Shown here: positions 59,953 to 64,000 of the stretch, one piece after another
How positions within the stretch are numbered: the first letter of the stretch is position 1
Layout of the letters: every line of letters begins with the position of its first letter
DNA from: CAYYJR01 sp964472305
Lineage (GTDB): Bacteria; Armatimonadota; Hebobacteria; CAIYQO01
Direction of reading: 5' to 3'
Length of the DNA stretch: 64,000 nucleotides
NCBI GenBank assembly: GCA_964472305.1
Contig: CAYYJR010000016.1
Location: 41,331-105,330, forward strand
The notes under the pieces: model-generated
Database searches by the model: none
What the model saw: only the letters and a program-made list of their open reading frames with translations
What the model was told of the DNA's origin: nothing
Made by a program: the position numbers and the translations under genes

Positions 59953-59984
59953 GCTGGGGGTCACCGCGAACGGTGGCCCCCAGC
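59953..59984. terminator. Hairpin between GH95 gene and the convergent Gfo/Idh gene
   Basis: A 14-base-pair stem (59953-59966 with 59971-59984) with one G-T pair and a CGAA tetraloop lies between stops at 59826 and 60005. It likely serves both strands; no strong T-tract. Confidence 0.62.
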
Positions 59985-60004
59985 TAAGTGTCCTCGGGGT
60001 GTGA

Positions 60005-61114
60005 TTACACGGCCGCGGTGGCTCGTTCGAAGTAGAAAGGTTTGTCTGTCTTTGCCGAGACGTAGATGGCCTCGAGAATTTCGGAAACGACCAGCGCCTG
60101 TTCCGGCAATACGACCGGGTCGGTGTCGTTGATGATCGCATCATAGAACGTGCGCGCTTCCAGATCGGTACGGTTCGTCGAAGCGCCCTCATAAAAGGCC
60201 ACGCCGCCGGCCGCCAGATTGATTTCCTGTTGATACATGCGGCCCAGTTCCGTGCCGTTGATGCGCAAACCACTGCCTTCCATATCGGCGCCCGCCTCGG
60301 TGCCGCACAGCGTGCATTTCGCCTCACGCACGTCCAGGGTATTCAACGCCCAACTCGATTCCAGCACGACGGTGGCGCCGTTGGCGAATTTTACGTAGCC
60401 GAACGCCGAGTCTTCGACGGTAAATTTCGCCGGATCCCAGGTGCCCCAGGCATTGGCCTCATTAACACGCTGGGAGAGCTTATGATATACCGATCCCACC
60501 ACACTGACCGGCTGATAGTTATCCATCAGCCACAGCGTAAGGTCAAGGGCATGGGTGCCGATATCGATCAGCGGGCCACCACCCTGGTTCTCTTCATCCA
60601 GGAAGACGCCCCAGGTCGGCACAGCGCGACGGCGGATGGCGTGGGCTTTGGCGTAGTAGATGTCCCCCAGCTTGCCGTTGACGCACAACTGCTTTAGATA
60701 CTGGGCATCGGCACGGAAGCGATTATCGTAGCCGATCGTCAGTTTCTTTCCGGTGCGCTTGGCGGCGGCGAGCATTTTGCGCGCGTCTCCGGCTGTTTTC
60801 GCCATCGGCTTCTCGCACATGACATGGCAACCGGCTTCCAGCGCGGCGATGGTGATCGCACAGTGCTGCTTGTTCGGCGTACAAATATGCACCACATCCA
60901 ACCCACCGGCCGCCAACATCTTCTGGTAGTCGGTGTATACTTTCGCACCGGTGACGCCGTATGTGTCGGCGCCTTTGACAGCGCGCTCTTTGATGATATC
61001 GCAGAACGCCACGATTTCTACGGTGTCTGACATCTTGGCTAACGTCGGGGCATGCTTGCCGTTGGCGATGCCGCCCATACCGATGATGCCTACACGTAAC
61101 AAACTCTTACCCAT
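60005..61114 (-). CDS. Gfo/Idh/MocA-family oxidoreductase
   Basis: A 369-residue NAD(P)-dependent dehydrogenase-like enzyme. VGIIGMGGIANGKH opens the Rossmann fold (7-20), HICTPNKQHCAI and the EKP motif CEKPMAKT (about 96-103, catalytic Lys) follow, and the C-terminal domain has GGGPLIDIGTHALDLTLWLM, the Asp-x-x-x-His pair of active members. AAGGAGA precedes the ATG. Substrate unknown; the neighbours suggest galactose- or fucose-derived sugars. About one third identical-looking motifs are shared with the oxidoreductase at 40256, though they differ in the EKP motif. Confidence 0.9.
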   Translation of the reverse strand: MGKSLLRVGIIGMGGIANGKHAPTLAKMSDTVEIVAFCDIIKERAVKGADTYGVTGAKVYTDYQKMLAAGGLDVVHICTPNKQHCAITIAALEAGCHVMCEKPMAKTAGDARKMLAAAKRTGKKLTIGYDNRFRADAQYLKQLCVNGKLGDIYYAKAHAIRRRAVPTWGVFLDEENQGGGPLIDIGTHALDLTLWLMDNYQPVSVVGSVYHKLSQRVNEANAWGTWDPAKFTVEDSAFGYVKFANGATVVLESSWALNTLDVREAKCTLCGTEAGADMEGSGLRINGTELGRMYQQEINLAAGGVAFYEGASTNRTDLEARTFYDAIINDTDPVVLPEQALVVSEILEAIYVSAKTDKPFYFERATAAV

Positions 61115-61442
61115 AAGGTCTCCTTTTGTGCGCAAAACGAAGTTGCGGATTGCTAGATACCCAGCCGTTGAGCCTGGGAGCGCCTATGCGGTTGTCCCCG
61201 GTCTTATCACTGAAATGGCCTGCCGGACAGGTTTACATTATACCCGAGATGCGGCGATTTCCGGTACCCCCCCGTACGCCGTACCGCGGATTGATCAATC
61301 GCTTCCCCTGCGTCGCGGTAAAGAGGCGCCACCGCGCCGGTTGAACCGTGACGCGCGACGGATGAGTCCTGACGGAACCAGGTGATGCGCCGGCGCGTAA
61401 CCCGCAGCAGTCACATCCCTGCAGGAACCCACCCGGCAGGCA
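61115..61442. other. Intergenic region upstream of the Gfo/Idh gene
   Basis: These 328 bases separate two minus-strand genes. A perfect TATAAT on the minus strand (forward 61237-61242) lies 123 bases before the oxidoreductase ATG, without a matching -35. Nothing else is recognisable. Confidence 0.45.
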
Positions 61443-63476
61443 TTAGCAGGCGGGCTCCACCGTGTAAAACCATACCGCCCCGGTGCGGTGCTCCAGTGTC
61501 GTGCTGAAGCCGCGCTCCGCCAATTCGCGTCCCGAACAGCGCCGCGTCTCGCCGGTCAGGGGATTCTCAAAGCGATAGACGCATTCGAACGAGTGGATAT
61601 ACAGCCTGGGGGTGAAGTCACGCTGTTCACATTGGGGCATGGCCAGCATGAGGACGAATCCTCTCCCTTCTTCCGGAATGTCGAACTGCGTGCAGCAGAA
61701 TGCGTCGTTCGCCTTGGTGTAAGGCGTCACGGGATAGAAATCACCTTTGAGCGTGATCTCTGCCGCCCGCCGCCATACCGGCAACACCCGTTGCAGCGTC
61801 GCGTGCAGTGCCGGGTCGGAGTCGATGTCGATGCTGGTGGCAAACGCCGGCGTCATCGTGTTGATGAGCGAGAACAGGTCCGTCTTGAATGGGCCACTGT
61901 GGGTGAACGTGCCGTCTTCCTGTTCCGTGTGGAGGCCCAGCCCGCGGAAATACGGGATCCAGCAGAACATGGTGTAATACATCGCCTGGTTAACCGCGAA
62001 GTTGCCGTAACCGTAATCGGTGAAGTGCAGCGGTACCGCCCGGCGCATGGTCTCCAAATCGTTGCGGCGGCCGCCGGAGGCACAGGAGTCGATGGCCAGA
62101 CCCGGATTGCGCCATAGCAGCTCGTCCCAGAAGCGCAGGTAGTTTTGCGTGTGCAGATTCTCCGTGACGCCCAGCCGGTCTGGCGTGTCGTTTAACCAGT
62201 AGGGCAGTGGTTCGAAGTTGAAATCCTGCCGGTAGATTTTCAGTCCGAACACCTTGATCTGTGCGTCCACATGCTCGATCAGCCAGTCGGCGCACTCAGG
62301 AATGGCGAGATTGAGCAACCGGTTGAAGCCCTCTTCCGTAGTGCCGTCCGGCTTCTTCATGGTTTTAAGCACCCAGTCGGGATGCTCGCGGTCGAGTTTG
62401 GAGCCCGGCGTGACGCGCTCCGGCTCGTACCACATGAGGAAATCCGCGCCACACGCCGCCGTCGCCTGCCCTACCGGCCCCATGCCGCGCGGGAAGCGCG
62501 CGGGGTCGGGTTCCCAGGTACCGGTGAGCCACCACTCGTTCTTCCCTTCCTCGTTCGGACAGGGGTACCAGCCCGCGTCGATCCACCAGATATCCGGCGA
62601 GTAGCCGAGGTTGCGGAAAGCGGTTATGGCTTGCACCTGGTTTTGCTCGGTGGCGTGGATGTATTCGTCACCGTAACACATTTCCGCGTTGTGCGTGAGT
62701 ACGAATTTCGGTTGGATCATCACGCCGTGCTGGCGTGGCATGACGTGGGCGAAGTGCCAGCGGCGCCACAGGTTGGCGGCACGAATCTCGTCGCCGGTGA
62801 ACGCCATCACGCACATGCGCGGCCCGCGTACCCGCTCGCCCGGCCGCAGACGGGCATGGAAGTATTGCTGGCCCGCCGTGATGGAGAAGCCGGCCGCGGT
62901 ACCGCGGACATCCGCCGCCCACTGCCCCGGCCAGCCGATGGCGATATTCAGCCCCCAGCCCTCGCACAGCACGCGCAGGTAGGGGAAATTGCCGTTGCAG
63001 GATCGGCCGCCGTTCGGTTCCAGGTGTACCGTCGCGCCCGGCGGCAACGACGACTTGATCGTTTCGTAATTGGCCTGCGTGCAGTTGTCGCCGGTGCCGT
63101 GATGCAGCACCGGTGATTCCCCGTTCATCGCAAACTCCCCACCCTTGACCTCGGAAATGATCGGAGTATCGGCGCTCCCCGCGTTTTCGAGCCACAGCGT
63201 CCATTCGTAGACGGGGTAATCGTGATACGCAAGCACCTCCAACTCGATGCGTAATCCTGTCGCGGGATCGGTTCCGGTGAAGCGCATCTCCGTCAGATTG
63301 GCATTGATCCACCGCTGCGTCACCCTCGGCGCAAAGCGTTGCGGAATGCCGTGAATCGTGTCCCCACCTAAACAGAACGAGAATGGCAACCGATCGGACG
63401 ACGTGAACCGGTCCGCCAGCGCGGACGCGATCAACCGCATGTCCTCCGGAGTCGTGGAATGGCGTGAGATAGGCAT
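61443..63476 (-). CDS. GH36-like alpha-galactosidase family protein
   Basis: A 677-residue glycoside hydrolase of clan GH-D. The N-terminal beta-sandwich (about 1-270) is followed by a TIM barrel. PDIWWIDAGWYPC, DFLMWYEPERV, KIYRQDFNFEP with the nucleophile Asp (about residue 417) and IDSCASGGRRND with the acid/base Asp (about 462) are GH36 landmarks. It splits terminal alpha-galactose, or alpha-N-acetylgalactosamine in some relatives. No signal peptide is visible, so it is probably cytosolic. AAGGAAG lies 8 bases upstream of the ATG. It is in a minus-strand run with the Gfo/Idh and SDR genes, consistent with one catabolic unit. Confidence 0.88.
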   Translation of the reverse strand: MPISRHSTTPEDMRLIASALADRFTSSDRLPFSFCLGGDTIHGIPQRFAPRVTQRWINANLTEMRFTGTDPATGLRIELEVLAYHDYPVYEWTLWLENAGSADTPIISEVKGGEFAMNGESPVLHHGTGDNCTQANYETIKSSLPPGATVHLEPNGGRSCNGNFPYLRVLCEGWGLNIAIGWPGQWAADVRGTAAGFSITAGQQYFHARLRPGERVRGPRMCVMAFTGDEIRAANLWRRWHFAHVMPRQHGVMIQPKFVLTHNAEMCYGDEYIHATEQNQVQAITAFRNLGYSPDIWWIDAGWYPCPNEEGKNEWWLTGTWEPDPARFPRGMGPVGQATAACGADFLMWYEPERVTPGSKLDREHPDWVLKTMKKPDGTTEEGFNRLLNLAIPECADWLIEHVDAQIKVFGLKIYRQDFNFEPLPYWLNDTPDRLGVTENLHTQNYLRFWDELLWRNPGLAIDSCASGGRRNDLETMRRAVPLHFTDYGYGNFAVNQAMYYTMFCWIPYFRGLGLHTEQEDGTFTHSGPFKTDLFSLINTMTPAFATSIDIDSDPALHATLQRVLPVWRRAAEITLKGDFYPVTPYTKANDAFCCTQFDIPEEGRGFVLMLAMPQCEQRDFTPRLYIHSFECVYRFENPLTGETRRCSGRELAERGFSTTLEHRTGAVWFYTVEPAC

Positions 63477-63521
63477 GGCAGCTCTTCCTTTTCGGGATAT
63501 TGTTATCTTGGCAGTGATCGA

Positions 63522-64000
63522 TTAGCTTGACGGCATGTAACCGAGATCACCCGCGGCGCTCAACCGTTCCTTGCGTCCCTCGCCAAACGCCATCCATGCG
63601 GTGGTACCGCCATCCACGACCAGTGTCTGGCCGAGGACATAGCGGGCATCATCCGATGCGAGGAAGAGGACGGCGCGGGCGATGTCATCCGGCACGGCCA
63701 CGAAGCCGACGGGAATACTACGGTCGGTAGCCTCACGGTTAAAGTTCTGATACAGCGCGGGATAATTTTCCACCACCACGCCGCCCGGCGCCACGCCGGC
63801 AACGCGGATACCTTCGTGAGCGAGTTCGATAGCCAGCGTGCGTGTGAAAGCGACGATCGCCCCACGCGTGCCGGCGTAGACGGTATGCTCCTGGGTACCG
63901 GCAAAGGCGTGGACCGAACTGATGTTGATGATGATGCCTTTCCCTTGCGCGCGCATGGCCGGCAGCACTGCCTGGGTAAGGAAATACGGCGCGCGCACGT
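63522..64000 (-). CDS. SDR-family oxidoreductase, 5' part beyond the window
   Basis: The last 159 codons of a classical short-chain dehydrogenase; the frame runs off the window edge (the preceding residues read N/V-RAPYFLTQ as in SDRs). Visible parts: IIINISSVHAFAG with the catalytic Ser, and VYAGTRGAIVAFTR where the usual YxxxK reads YxxxR (Arg codon CGT at the lysine position), then APGGV and the C-terminal LASDDARYVLGQTLVVDGG. The family oxidises sugars and alcohols with NAD(P). It lies 45 bases upstream of the GH36 gene on the same strand, a likely operon. The Lys-to-Arg change may lower or alter activity. Confidence 0.82.
   Translation of the reverse strand, partial: VRAPYFLTQAVLPAMRAQGKGIIINISSVHAFAGTQEHTVYAGTRGAIVAFTRTLAIELAHEGIRVAGVAPGGVVVENYPALYQNFNREATDRSIPVGFVAVPDDIARAVLFLASDDARYVLGQTLVVDGGTTAWMAFGEGRKERLSAAGDLGYMPSS

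Noticed and set aside
1..64000. tRNA, rRNA or CRISPR arrays
   Set aside because: I saw no cloverleaf T-arm motif, rRNA segment or regularly spaced direct repeats on either strand by eye; a tool search could still find a missed tRNA.

Overview
The window is about 64 kb of high-GC (roughly 60-65 % by eye) bacterial chromosome with closely packed genes, no RNA genes or CRISPR arrays that I could find, and no recognisable insertion sequences. Gene content suggests a heterotrophic, polysaccharide-degrading bacterium outside the Proteobacteria. It has large secreted heparinase-like proteins, GH15/GH36/GH95/GH42-like glycosidases, copper amine oxidase-like (beta-propeller-anchor type) domains, a prepilin-like protein with the CxxNLRQI-type motif, an archaeal-type phosphoglycerate mutase and many Gfo/Idh and TIM-barrel sugar enzymes. 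This mixture is typical of Armatimonadota; Chloroflexota or Planctomycetota relatives are not excluded. The assignment is inference from gene content only.

Layout. 0-9.7 kb: a truncated double Clp_N protein, a sugar isomerase-like TIM barrel, a long membrane VWA/glutamine-amidotransferase-like protein, XerC/D recombinase, a rhomboid-TPR protein, nucleoside hydrolase, HAD phosphatase and PIG-L deacetylase. 9.9-17.5 kb: copper-amine-oxidase-like exported protein, CorA, a stand-alone PabA/TrpG amidotransferase, a three-cysteine ferredoxin, ScpA, phosphoglycerate mutase and an MFS transporter. 17.5-22.7 kb (minus): efp-accB-(prepilin-like)-(GNAT)-accC-nusB-hisC. The classical efp-accB-accC-nusB cluster is interrupted by two extra genes, and its AccB has histidine where the biotinylated lysine should be. 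23-31.5 kb: DUF4870 membrane protein, GH15-like hydrolase, cytosolic heparinase-like protein, MFS transporter, and a GH42-like exported protein translationally coupled to tatC. 32.6-35 kb: FtsK/SpoIIIE translocase. 35-45 kb (minus): a frameshifted exported protein remnant, then two paralogous >1000-residue secreted heparinase-like proteins flanking a Gfo/Idh oxidoreductase.

45-53.4 kb: cysK and a cystathionine gamma-synthase/lyase gene on the minus strand, the latter behind a ~220-nt leader with three tandem hairpins. These are divergent from a complete, overlapping bioB-F-H-C-D-A operon with a strong sigma70-like promoter and a palindrome at its presumed start of transcription. 53.8-64 kb: a carbohydrate locus with a DUF5107-TPR protein, GH95 fucosidase-like enzyme (lower GC, possibly transferred), Gfo/Idh oxidoreductase, GH36 alpha-galactosidase-like enzyme and a truncated SDR dehydrogenase whose YxxxK motif reads YxxxR.

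The genes suggest a cell that cuts acidic and galactose/fucose-containing polymers outside the cell, imports the products, oxidises the sugars with Gfo/Idh and SDR enzymes, and makes its own biotin and sulfur amino acids. The observation I consider most worth following is the conserved-looking AccB that cannot be biotinylated, sitting in the accC operon with a pilin-like gene and an acetyltransferase, in a genome that does carry the full biotin pathway.
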